Part shown: in pieces, positions 47,001 through 56,039 of the stretch
How the letters are laid out: each line of letters opens with the position of its first letter
Position numbering within the stretch: position 1 is the first letter of the stretch
Assembly (NCBI RefSeq): GCF_963678635.1
Contig: NC_087062.1
Span: 58,668,129-58,732,128 of the forward strand
Direction of reading: 5' to 3'
Length of the DNA stretch: 64,000 bases
Source of the DNA: Symsagittifera roscoffensis
Lineage: Eukaryota > Xenacoelomorpha > Acoela > Convolutidae
The notes under the pieces: model-generated
The model's database searches: none
What the model saw: the letters and a program-made list of their open reading frames with translations, nothing else
What the model was told of the DNA's origin: nothing
Program-made: the position numbers and the translations under genes

Positions 47001-47880
47001 AAGAGGACAAACACCACAAAAAAATTTAATTCTTCGCAAACAAGTGATATAAACAATATCAATGAGTGAAAGAGACCCATGCGAGCTGCTATTTAAATCT
47101 TTAGGCCACTATCTAGAACAGTAGGCTTTTATAAAAATTTGAAGGCTTTACCATTTGTAATTGCTTTCAGTGCGACTTGGATTTGCAAATATAGTTTTAA
47201 CTACCGGTCTCCCTTTGTTCAGAACAGAGGATCTAGAGGTGTATGTTTGCGTTTACTTAGAGGCGTAGAGGCAAACCTAGAGATTTATGTTTGCAAAATA
47301 TTGGTTTTTGCAACTTTAAGTTAACAAAAATATGAAGACAATAGGCATCAGTTTAAGTTTGATTTAAAATGACATCATAAAAGTAATCTGTTTCTACAGT
47401 GCGCCGAGCAAAACTAAGCAAACCTTTCTAACAAGCATTAAAACCATAATTCTAAGCAATCAAACCTTGTTAGTTGGTGATTCAAAAAAAAAACATAAGC
47501 TGCAACAACCAAAATAGTATAAAGTTTAGGAGGATCATCTATTCATAAAAAAATACAAAATTACCACTATATCAATCTTAACAAAGCAAAGAGCCACTTC
47601 TGAAACATCAATAGACCAAGTTAGTTACAAGCATTTTTCTTGTTTCTGTTTCAATTGAAGATTGGGACATCTCAAATCACTTCCACGGACAGTTGATTTG
47701 AATTAGACGACTGATAAAAAAGAATATTTCAAAAGTTTGACCATTGAATCATTTGACTGATCCAATTAACTTTTGACAAATGTTGACAAGTGTTTGGAAA
47801 CACTCACCTATGAATTTTAAAATTCTGGATAAACATGCGCCAGAAAAGGATGTTTTCCTTTGACGCACAACGAAAAAACC
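47001..47880. other. Non-coding stretch
   Basis: AT-rich with no recognisable gene. 47220-47300 holds 'agaggtgtatgtttgcgttta' and a variant 'agagatttatgtttgcaaaa' about 60 bp apart. Confidence 0.35.
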
Positions 47881-47889
47881 TATGGATCA

Positions 47890-49910
47890 CCAAAAAACTG
47901 AAGGTAAAATTATAGGGCTCGTAATTTTTTATATGCAGCTAAGAAGTAAATCATCAAGTTAATATTTGATGAACAAAAGCATTAAGCAAAAAAAGATATT
48001 TAAAATATGTTATCCGCAAAGTCAAGCAAAATTTTTATGGTAATGAGTTAGCACAGGTCAACATTAGGAATGAATGGTTTCATCTCTTCAAATACTTTTT
48101 GTGCAATAGTAACAGTTATAGACCAAAAAAATAGAAGAATCTGTTTTGAATGCTAACAAATTGCATGAGTTATTTGCTACAATTAGTGAAAATGTAGCAG
48201 CACGTTTTTGCTAATCAAATTAGTCCGAACATTCCTGCTAATAAGTCTTCTTGGTTAGAACCCAATTATCTTTTTGAAGTTTTCTAGGCCATCTCGAAAA
48301 TGGTCAAAAACTTTTAGCAGGTCTTGATGGTATTTCAAATACTTTCATTCATTTTATTGAACCTGTAATTTTGATGTATCTGTTGCACTTTTTGTACAAC
48401 AATTGCATTGAATTGGGCAAATACCCCACTTGTATAAAATTGAAAAAAAAGTGGCACTTTATAAAACGGCGTTTTTAACGATTGTAAAAATTAAAGGCCC
48501 ATTGTCATCAGTTCACTTGGTAAAGTTTTTGAGAAGCTATTACATTAAAGATTAGTCCGTTTTTCGAAGATTGTTGTCTCCTCAAAAAATTTTAGTTTGG
48601 TTTTCGGTAAGTTTGTTCTACAACTGATGCGGCGGCTATTCTGCTAAAGGAAATCAAGGATAAATCATTAAAAGAAAAGAGTAATCTGTTTGTTTTTTTT
48701 ACCTAAAGAAAGCTTCTGGCACTGTCAATCACCGGTCTTGAGTTCATAAAGAACTGTTTAACGGGCAGAAGCAAGTATCTGAAGTTGCACGGATTTATTT
48801 CAAAATGGATACAATCAACTTATTGTGTTTCTCATGGATCAGTCCCGTGGTGTTTTGTGTCTCGTTTATATTAATGACTTACCCGCTCATTGCAAATGTT
48901 TTTCTTTTTTGCAAATGATACTACCATGGCGAAAAAATGATAATCGTTTTTCTGTTGGTGTTTCTTAAGACAGCGCCTGCATGGATTGAAATTATCTCAT
49001 ACTAAATAACAATTAAACAACAAATAAAAAACTGCAGCATCAGGCCTAATTTTAGTAGATAACAAAGCATTTTTAGTAACAGATTTTGGTGTAAAAAATT
49101 TAAGAATATTGCTTGACAAAAGAAACAATTTCAACCCTCACATCAAAAACGCTTCAAACAAACTATCAAAAATTTGTGGTATTTGTATAGAATCACAAAA
49201 GTGTTTCGTCCTAAGCCTCTGTTTAATTACTACAAGACTTTCTTAAAACCCATCGTTCATCATGGTATTTTAGTATACGGTTGCGCACACGAAATTAATC
49301 TAAAGCACATTTTAAAATGCAAAATCGAATCGCAGGTGATTTTTTTTCGAAAGATGCTCTCACTCCGTTCGGAACCTTACGATTGAAGATAAATTATAAC
49401 GTGTTTTTGAAATTCAATTGTATGCACCACTATTCAAAGAAGTAGTTTGAACAGTTTTTGTAAACTAGCAACTGAAATTGAGCAAATCGTGGACAGCCCC
49501 GTCGGACTTCGAAACTATCATCTAGTTATGATAAAAAAAATTGATGGCAAGGGTACATGTGTCAAGTTAAGGCTTCAAAATAGAATGAAAATAGTAAATA
49601 ACTCTTTTAATGATTTGAAAGAGTTTGAAAATATACCTCATATTGATAGTCGATATTGGTTCAATTGCTGGGTTCACCTGATTTTAGACTGCTAAATCGG
49701 TGATATTGAAAATTTGCACGACAGCATGTTTGAAAACTAGAAATGAAGCAACTTACACGTACTACTTGGGTGTTGAGAAAACAATCAGTAAAAGCTTTCA
49801 TACTCATCAACCAAGCATTATTGCGGAGCATGTTTCACAAGTATCCCTGAAAAAAAATTATTTTTTGGGTTTCAGTTTGCGTTTAGTAAAATGAATACCC
49901 TCTTGAACTT
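47890..49910 (+). pseudogene. LINE reverse transcriptase, Jockey/CR1-like, broken
   Basis: Plus-strand frames follow the order of a LINE reverse transcriptase: LAGLDGISNTFIHFIEPVIL (about 48320-48370), TDAAAILLKEIKDKSLKEK (48624-48680), then an ASGTVNHRS segment resembling 'AFDTVNHR', YINDLPAHCK (48868-48897) and FFANDTTM at 48905-48928, where the catalytic F-x-D-D has become F-A-N-D. Post-core segments follow: NPHIKNASNKLSKICGI and NYYKTFLKPIVHHGILVYG (49220-49280). Shifts and stops are frequent, and the loss of a catalytic Asp confirms it is inactive. It is not the same copy as the minus-strand fragment at 44340-45060. Confidence 0.75.
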
Positions 49911-50060
49911 GTTCACTTGTACTGCTGCATGCGCTCAGTTTAGTGTCCTGTATCCAAAAGTTTCCGTCCTGTTCTACAGGAGTTACGGAGACTCTAGACA
50001 CATGTCACAGCTAGTAGAAGCGTAGAAGCAATAATCATAAAGTGAACAATATCAAGAAAT

Positions 50061-50354
50061 GTGAAGAAACCGGTTAGAGTGACTTACCACAGTTTCGCTA
50101 GAGCAATTTTGGAAAAATTAAAATCTCGCGTTTGTTTTGCCAATTTATATGATCAATACTATGGTTACAAATTTACTACTGCTACCAGTGATGGAACTAA
50201 GGGTCTTGGCTTGGAAACAGTACAGAAACAAATTAAGTTTAACGTTGAAAAATCATATCAGTTCAGTTTTCTTTCGCCATCTGCTTTTGTTTTTCTTCGA
50301 AAAGAAAAAGAATTTGCTTATAATACCCATACATTACGGTCAACAACGTCGTGA
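50061..50354 (+). other. Open frame of 97 codons, identity unknown
   Basis: An ATG-initiated frame with fairly balanced composition in its first 75 residues (YHSFARAILEKLKSRVCF, then YDQYYGYKFTTATSDGTKG). It could be the decayed 3' part of the neighbouring LINE, an unrelated exon or chance. There is no recognised domain, and splice signals around it are not convincing. Confidence 0.2.
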
Positions 50355-50939
50355 GGGGCGACTGCTTTTGAGCCGTCGAGTGCTTTAACGAGCAGAATTT
50401 TACACTGAGAAGAAACCTAAGGACGGAAGTTGTGACAGCTACCCGAAGTAGCCATTTAAGTTTCGGGTTCAAGTCTTAATATAAAGAGGTTGCCTTATCT
50501 ATTTTCAAAGATTTTTAAAAACAAATTTATGAGCTTCAATAAATTTATATTCTCTTAGTTAACTAGGTAAATATTATGTGTTTTGTTATTTATAGCTGAG
50601 CCAGATCTGTTATGACCACAAACATAGCGAATCAGTCCTAAAAGTTACTTTAATCATTGACAGTTCAGTTTAATTTGCCCAACAAAAAGTTGAAAGAAAC
50701 CTACATGAAGTGATAAGGTAGGAGAGGAGTGGTTACATAAAATGACATGGTCTGTTTGTTATTCCTACCTCGTAATTTTGGACCTCAATTTTGGACTCCG
50801 CCTTCTTGCAATTAGTTCTCAATTAACTCTCAATTATTTCTCAATTGAGACCTGAAAATTAAATTGAAAGGCACACGAGAACAAATAGTCTTTTTGATAG
50901 CGGAAAGGTCAATGAAAAGAAACTGTTCAGAGTCTTCAT

Positions 50940-51312
50940 GAATGAAACTAGCAGAATAATACTACTACTCATTGTTTTGTTTTTCCTTCTGAAGGAATTC
51001 AAATATGTAAATGATCCGACTTTCAAAGAAATTTACGCAATATTTGAGCTCCGATGTTTTTTTCTAGCAATTTTTTGACATAGGGTACTGGCAATTTTTG
51101 ACGGCCATTTTTTGTAAATTCCAAAACTTATCATTGCTCTGAGCTTAAGTTCAAACAGATGTGCCAAAAATTGCTAGTACATTCTGAACAAATACATCGG
51201 AGCTCAAATATTCCGTAAATTTCTTTGAAAGTCGGATCATTTACAAACTTGATCTCCTTCAGAAGAAAATTTGAGCTCCTTCAGAAGAAAAACCGTATAA
51301 TTCTGCTAGCAT
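50940..51312. repeat. Imperfect inverted repeat (fold-back)
   Basis: The left arm (about 50945-51058) contains 'aaatgatccgactttcaaag' and 'tttgagctccgatg'; the right arm (about 51190-51312) contains their inverse complements 'catcggagctcaaa' and 'ctttgaaagtcggatcattt'. Outer parts also pair ('actagcagaataatac' with 'gtataattctgctagc'). Arms are about 110 bp and the loop about 130 bp. A short 'ctccttcagaagaaaa' block is duplicated in the right arm. Confidence 0.75.
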
Positions 51313-51344
51313 TACGAGGCCAAAATGTGCTTTCTGTGCATTGC

Positions 51345-51655
51345 AAGCGGATTGCGCAACAGGCCAAAATCAGATTTGTCGCGGAATCCGCAACCTTGCT
51401 ACTTTTCTTTGATCTTCTTTGCTGTTTTGGATTCCACAAACAAATGCCTAAAAAACTAAGCCGCTCAAAATTGCGGCATAGCCAAATTTGCGGAATCTGC
51501 GATCATATTTGCGGAATCCAGAACAGTTTTTGGAATCCACGAACAAATAATAAGATATTTGTATAGTTAAATTGAACTGTTGCGGATTCCGCAACTGTAA
51601 GCGGAACCCGCAAATTGTAAGTTGAATCCGCTTTTTGTATGCGGATTCCGTTTAC
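51345..51655. repeat. Cluster of short palindromes GCGGAATCCGC / GCGGATTCCGC
   Basis: At least eight exact or near copies at about 51348, 51380, 51489, 51512, 51583, 51600, 51618 and 51640, with irregular spacing of 15-110 bp, in sequence otherwise lacking CpG. The 'caaat/acaaa' neighbours are also partly shared. No protein coding is evident. Confidence 0.6.
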
Positions 51656-51848
51656 ATATATGTATATGTGTAGTATGGCGTTTAAAATTATGTGTTTCAA
51701 TTACTGGTCACCTAATACTTTTGAATTACTGGTTAAATTTTGCCGAATCTACTTACAGTCTCAACAGTCATTCATATTGGAAGTATTCCTTACACGAAAT
51801 AAGTCTTCGCTTACAAATTAATAGCATCGAAACTTAATATCGAAGCTA

Positions 51849-51980
51849 TCCCAAGTTGGCCAAATTAGTATCGTCTGTAAACCACCATAACTTTACAAAA
51901 ATGTTCACAAGTCAGACTTGTGATAATTTTTGTAAAGTTAAGGTGGCTTACAGACTATACCAATTCGGCCATTTTGGGAT
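51849..51980. repeat. Near-perfect hairpin, about 130 nt
   Basis: 'cccaagttggccaaattagt...' pairs with '...accaattcggccattttggga' through the core 'ataactttacaaaaatgttcacaagtc', with almost no loop. It shares the 'ccataactttacaaaaa' core with the fold-back family at 19494-25015. Confidence 0.8.
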
Positions 51981-52004
51981 AAATCAAAATCATAGACTGA
52001 ATTA

Positions 52005-52270
52005 AAAATCATAGACTGAATGAATTCCTTGCTTACGATTTAACAGCTTGAAGTATATCGAACTTCTCCCAAAATGGCAGAATTGGTATAGTCTGTAAAG
52101 CACCTTAACTTTACAAAAATATTCACGAGTCCGACTTCTGAACACTTTTGTAAAGTTAAGGTGGTTTACAGACTATACCAATTCGGCCATTTTGGGATAA
52201 GTCCGATGTACTTCAAACTGTTAATTCGTCTTCGTACTTGAAGCGAGGAATTAATTCAGTCTATGATTTT
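52005..52270. repeat. Second, longer hairpin of the same sequence family
   Basis: The inner part 52067-52199 is homologous to the hairpin at 51849-51980. Outer arms extend it: 'aaatcatagactgaatgaattcc' on the left pairs with 'ggaattaattcagtctatgattt' on the right. A transcript from either strand would fold into a long double-stranded stem. Confidence 0.8.
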
Positions 52271-52453
52271 GAAAGAAATAAAAACTAAAAGAAAAAATTT
52301 GTTGTGGTCGGAACTTTTTTTGAATCTGGATGAATGTTGATCATTGGGTAAAAGAGTTTTCTTCCGGGATAGAAAAAGGAAAAATAGAAGAATAAAAAGG
52401 AAAGTAGGGAGAATTTGAATGCTGGAAACGCATGGTGGACTTTGTTCAAAAAA

Positions 52454-52594
52454 TTATCGACTGGTCTGTCCAATAGACCTCATGAGAGCTTCCCTCATCT
52501 TGGCCATGCCCAGATAGCATGGGGTTTTGGCAGCTGCTCCGATTGACCCCGCCAGTTGAGCCAATCCGATTTCCATCTTCCGCACTCCGTCATT
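52454..52594 (-). CDS. Probable terminal coding exon of an unidentified minus-strand gene
   Basis: 141 nt in phase 0 from a TGTAG acceptor at 52595-52599 to TAA at 52454-52456. It codes 46 residues beginning NDGVRKMEIGLAQLAGSIGA and ending in SIGQTSR. GC content is clearly above the flanking sequence. Composition is protein-like: Ala/Gly-rich with a KMREALMRS basic helix. Upstream exons must lie to the right; the exon at 62854-63009 is on the same strand and its likely donor is also phase 0, so the two may belong to one gene. I do not recognise the protein. Confidence 0.55.
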   Translation of the reverse strand, partial: NDGVRKMEIGLAQLAGSIGAAAKTPCYLGMAKMREALMRSIGQTSR

Positions 52595-52759
52595 CTACAT
52601 GTTTAAACAATCGCTATTGTCTATCGAGAAAAAGAATGAATTATGTACATAATTTTAAATTCTAGTTGAGCTATTTACTGGAGCTATATTTGTATAACTT
52701 TGAAAGGCTTCGAGGAAAAGAGGAAAAAATTGTTTTTTTTTTCTAGCGAACGCCGCCAA

Positions 52760-52773
52760 CCCCCCCCCCCCCC
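52760..52773. repeat. Poly-C run beside assembly gap
   Basis: Fourteen C residues about 107 bp before the gap, followed by 'atccacaaaaaaac'. The preceding 'tttttttttt' run makes this a hard-to-sequence spot. Confidence 0.9.
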
Positions 52774-52880
52774 ATCCACAAAAAAACATCTGAAAATTAG
52801 TAGATGCTGCAGAAATAGTTTTTAGAAAAATTTTAGGATTGTTCGGCCAGAAACTGCTGTCACATGCAGTAGCGGATGAT

Positions 52881-53080
52881 NNNNNNNNNNNNNNNNNNNN
52901 NNNNNNNNNNNNNNNNNNNNNNNNNNNNNNNNNNNNNNNNNNNNNNNNNNNNNNNNNNNNNNNNNNNNNNNNNNNNNNNNNNNNNNNNNNNNNNNNNNNN
53001 NNNNNNNNNNNNNNNNNNNNNNNNNNNNNNNNNNNNNNNNNNNNNNNNNNNNNNNNNNNNNNNNNNNNNNNNNNNNNNNN
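52881..53080. other. Assembly gap (200 N)
   Basis: Exactly 200 undetermined bases, most likely a fixed-size placeholder, so true distance and content are unknown. Open frames read across it are meaningless. Confidence 0.98.
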
Positions 53081-53239
53081 AATCTGCTTACAGTTCACAA
53101 AATGCACAATTTGGCATCGTAAGGCTGCATACGCAGTTTCACCCACAATTTCTTACACAAAAAGCTATGATTCTCGAAAAGTCAAGTTTTCGATTCGATA
53201 ACCGTTTTTTGGTATCTTTTTGATTTTTCTTGATAGCTA

Positions 53240-54213
53240 TCCTACCAATTTTGATATCAAGGATTTTTTCAAAACAACAAGTTGTTGAAAGCTTAAAGCA
53301 TAAAAGGCCACTACCAATTTTTTTAAATTCTGGCCTGCCTTCCAAAAATTTTTGAAACATTGACCGTTTTCTGGAAATGTTTATTACTTCTCTCGAAAAA
53401 TACCCTACCATTCTTAGGTTAAGAATTCAATGGAGAAATTCGAATTTGGGCATTTCCTCTGCAGAAAAAAATTATGGATTTTGGAAAGGCAAATTTATGA
53501 AGTTTTGACCGTTTTTTAAAAACCTTTCAACTTTTCTTATAAGCTATCCTTAAAAACCTCATATGAGGGATTCAATCGAAAGATCGGCTGCGAATAATTT
53601 TCCTGCAAAAACGGCATTGCTTTAAAATTTTGTAAGAAAAAAGTTGTCCTTGGAAAAATTTCAATTTCTGAAAAATTTTCTCTCTTCTCAATTATTTTAG
53701 TAGAGAAACAACTAATTTGAAATTATTGACCGTTTTTTGGTATCTTTTATCATACCAATATTGATATCAAGTTGTTGAAAGCCTAATGCATAAAAGGCGA
53801 CTACCAATTTTTTTAAAAGTTCTGGCCTTCCAAAAAGTCTTGAAACATTGACCGTTTTTTGGAAGTTTTTTTACTTCTCTCGAAAATACCCTGCCATTCT
53901 TAGGTTAAGAATTCAATCGAGAGAGAAACCCGAATTTGGAAATTTCCTCTGCAGAAAAAAATATGGATTTCGGAAAGTCAAGTTTATAAAGTTTTGACCG
54001 TTTTTTAAAATCTTTTAACTTTTCTGATAAACTATCCTCAAAAATCTTAAATGAGGGGTTCAATCGAAAGATCGGCTGCGAGAATTTTTCCTGCAAAAGC
54101 GGCATCGCCTTAAAATTTTGCAAGAAAAATGTTTTGTTCTTGGGAAAATTTCAATTCCTGAAAAATTTTTACTCTCACTTATTTTAGTAGAGAAACAACT
54201 ATTTTGAAATTAC
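53240..54213. repeat. Tandem repeat with ~486-bp unit, two copies
   Basis: Landmarks recur at an offset of about 486 bp: 'ccattcttaggttaagaattcaat' at 53408 and 53894, 'gatcggctgcga' and 'agtagagaaacaacta' likewise. Copies differ by small indels and substitutions (roughly 85-90% identity by eye). A truncated third copy begins at 57127 because the 3.3-kb duplication starts inside this repeat. Confidence 0.8.
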
Positions 54214-54294
54214 CCATCGTGTGGCGAATTCAAAAGTAATCGAACAGGTACCTGCAGCTTTAACTTCGCCCCTAATTTTTCACAAAATGCTTTT

Positions 54295-54360
54295 TTAATT
54301 TTGTGTTGTATTCGAAATAGAGGAAGCTCCGCTCCGCTTCGCCTCGCTGTTAGACATTTG
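54295..54360. repeat. Inverse copy of the 'ggagcttcgca' dispersed repeat
   Basis: 'attttgtgttgtattcg...' followed by 'aagctccgctccgcttcgcc' is the inverse of the element core at 7105-7165 and 13965-14010. It is duplicated with the 3.3-kb unit at about 57582-57647. Confidence 0.5.
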
Positions 54361-54829
54361 CTGTCAAAAAATATTTTTTATGTCTTTAGACAATTGCTGT
54401 CACATATTTGTTTTTAAAATGTATTTAGATAATAACCGATCGTGACACTAGGAAGATGGCATATTGGACGAGAGAGAAGAGAGTGAATAGAGCGCAATGA
54501 AGGGTCAGAGCAACGTTCACCTGAAACAGATCAGAAAAGTTTTTTTAACTACTCACACGCCACACCCTCCAACGTAGGTTGGGTGTAGGTGAATGTTTGA
54601 ATGTGAATCATTATTTTCATAAACAGTTGAAGAACCAAACCTTCACATTTACTTCATGTAAGCTCTATTTTTTTTTCAATGTATACCATTACCATCTCAT
54701 AGGCTTCAGTTAAATTGAACTGCTGTTTTTTACTACCTGGGCTGAAAAGCTTGAATCTTGATTTGACCTCAACGGTTTAATGATGTCCGGTTTTCGACCC
54801 ATCCTGACACGTTCAAACCAAGACTTCGG

Positions 54830-55222
54830 TCGAGCCAAAATCAAAACAGAGTCGAATATAGTTGAACCATGGATCTAATAAGGTCGAATCATGTCTCAAA
54901 CGGTCTTGGCTCAAACAGAGTAGAATCCTGGGTAAAACATGGTAAATTCCTGGCTACAATAGAGTCGAAACAAGCATCGAACAGGGTCAAATCATGGGTC
55001 TAACAGGTTCGACTCATGGGCCTAACAGGGTCAGACCATGGGTCAAACAGGGTCGAACCATGAGTCAAACATGGTCGAACCGACGATCTAACAGTGTAAA
55101 TTCCAGTATCTAATTGGGTGAAATCAAGCGTCGAACAGGGTCGAATCATGGATTAAACAGGGTCAAATCCTGGTTCAAACAGGGTCGAATGATTGGTAAA
55201 AGAGAGTTGATTCATGCGTCGA
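54830..55222. repeat. 22-bp minisatellite, copy 1
   Basis: About 17-18 units resembling 'gggtcgaaccatgggtcaaaca', diverged at the edges and most regular at 54980-55080. On both strands the frame is broken, so it is not a protein repeat. Confidence 0.85.
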
Positions 55223-55640
55223 ACAGTTTCGAATAATGCGTGAATAGAAAAACAATACAGTTTTTCACACAAACAAAAGTTAAGCGACGTTACAAGACCC
55301 ACCCGAAAAATTGAATTCCTATATACTACGTTTGTGAGCTGAATAAGAAACGACATTTCGACTTACTTAACTACTTTCGATAATTATCATTTTTTCAATG
55401 CCCAGTAATGATATTTTTGCTATTATTGAATCATTGTCTTTTTTTCGAGGGGGTTTAAAAAACGGCCATTTGATGAATTCGGACTAATAATTGCTGTTTA
55501 TAACTTTAGTCATTCTTTTCCGGTCGAAATGTCTATTTTATGTTCCGACTTTCAAAGTCGATATCATACTGTCACTGCTGGACCGCAAAACCATAATCAA
55601 AGCAAATGTTTAAGTATTGCACAGCCACCAGCGACACAGT

Positions 55641-56039
55641 CACCAGCGGATTTAGGGGGGGGGGGCGGACACCCCCCCCCCCTCAGGGATTCGACCCCCT
55701 GCCGACCCAAAGGGTCCCCCTTTGCCCTTTGTACAATTTTAAGATATCCATTTTTCGCTGACTGGCACTAAAATTTTATATTTAAAGCCGCCCTCGGCGC
55801 TAATTGTGAGGGGGATGGCGCGCCGAAAAAGCGCGATATTTTGGTCAAAACTTGCCAAAAAGTGCCTAAAAACGCCTTTTTCAAAACTTCGCCATTTTGG
55901 TCAAAATGGTGTCTTTATAGTGATTTGGGAGAGCTCAGAAAATCATTTTGGTCGACCTAAAAAAAAAACAAAAGGTCGACAAAATTTTCAAAAACTTTTT
56001 GAAAATCCGCCCCCCGAGAAAATCCTAGATCCGCCCCTG
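55641..56039. mobile_element. hAT-like MITE, 399 bp, copy 1
   Basis: The right end is CTAGATCCGCCCCTG, so the inverse terminus reads CAGGGGCGGATCTAGG. The left end CACCAGCGGATTTAGG matches 12 of 16. Flanks gacacagt (55633-55640) and gacacagc (56040-56047) form an 8-bp target duplication with one mismatch. The CAGGGGCGGAT terminus is widespread among animal hAT-type non-autonomous elements. G and C runs next to the left end form an inner hairpin. Not coding. Confidence 0.8.

Noticed and set aside
52655-53223. Long frames of 115-163 codons
   Set aside because: They run through the 200-N gap; the open reading is an artefact of undetermined bases.
54830-55222. CRISPR-like array (short repeats with spacers)
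   Set aside because: Repeats are contiguous 22-bp units without unique spacers, in an animal genome; it is a minisatellite.
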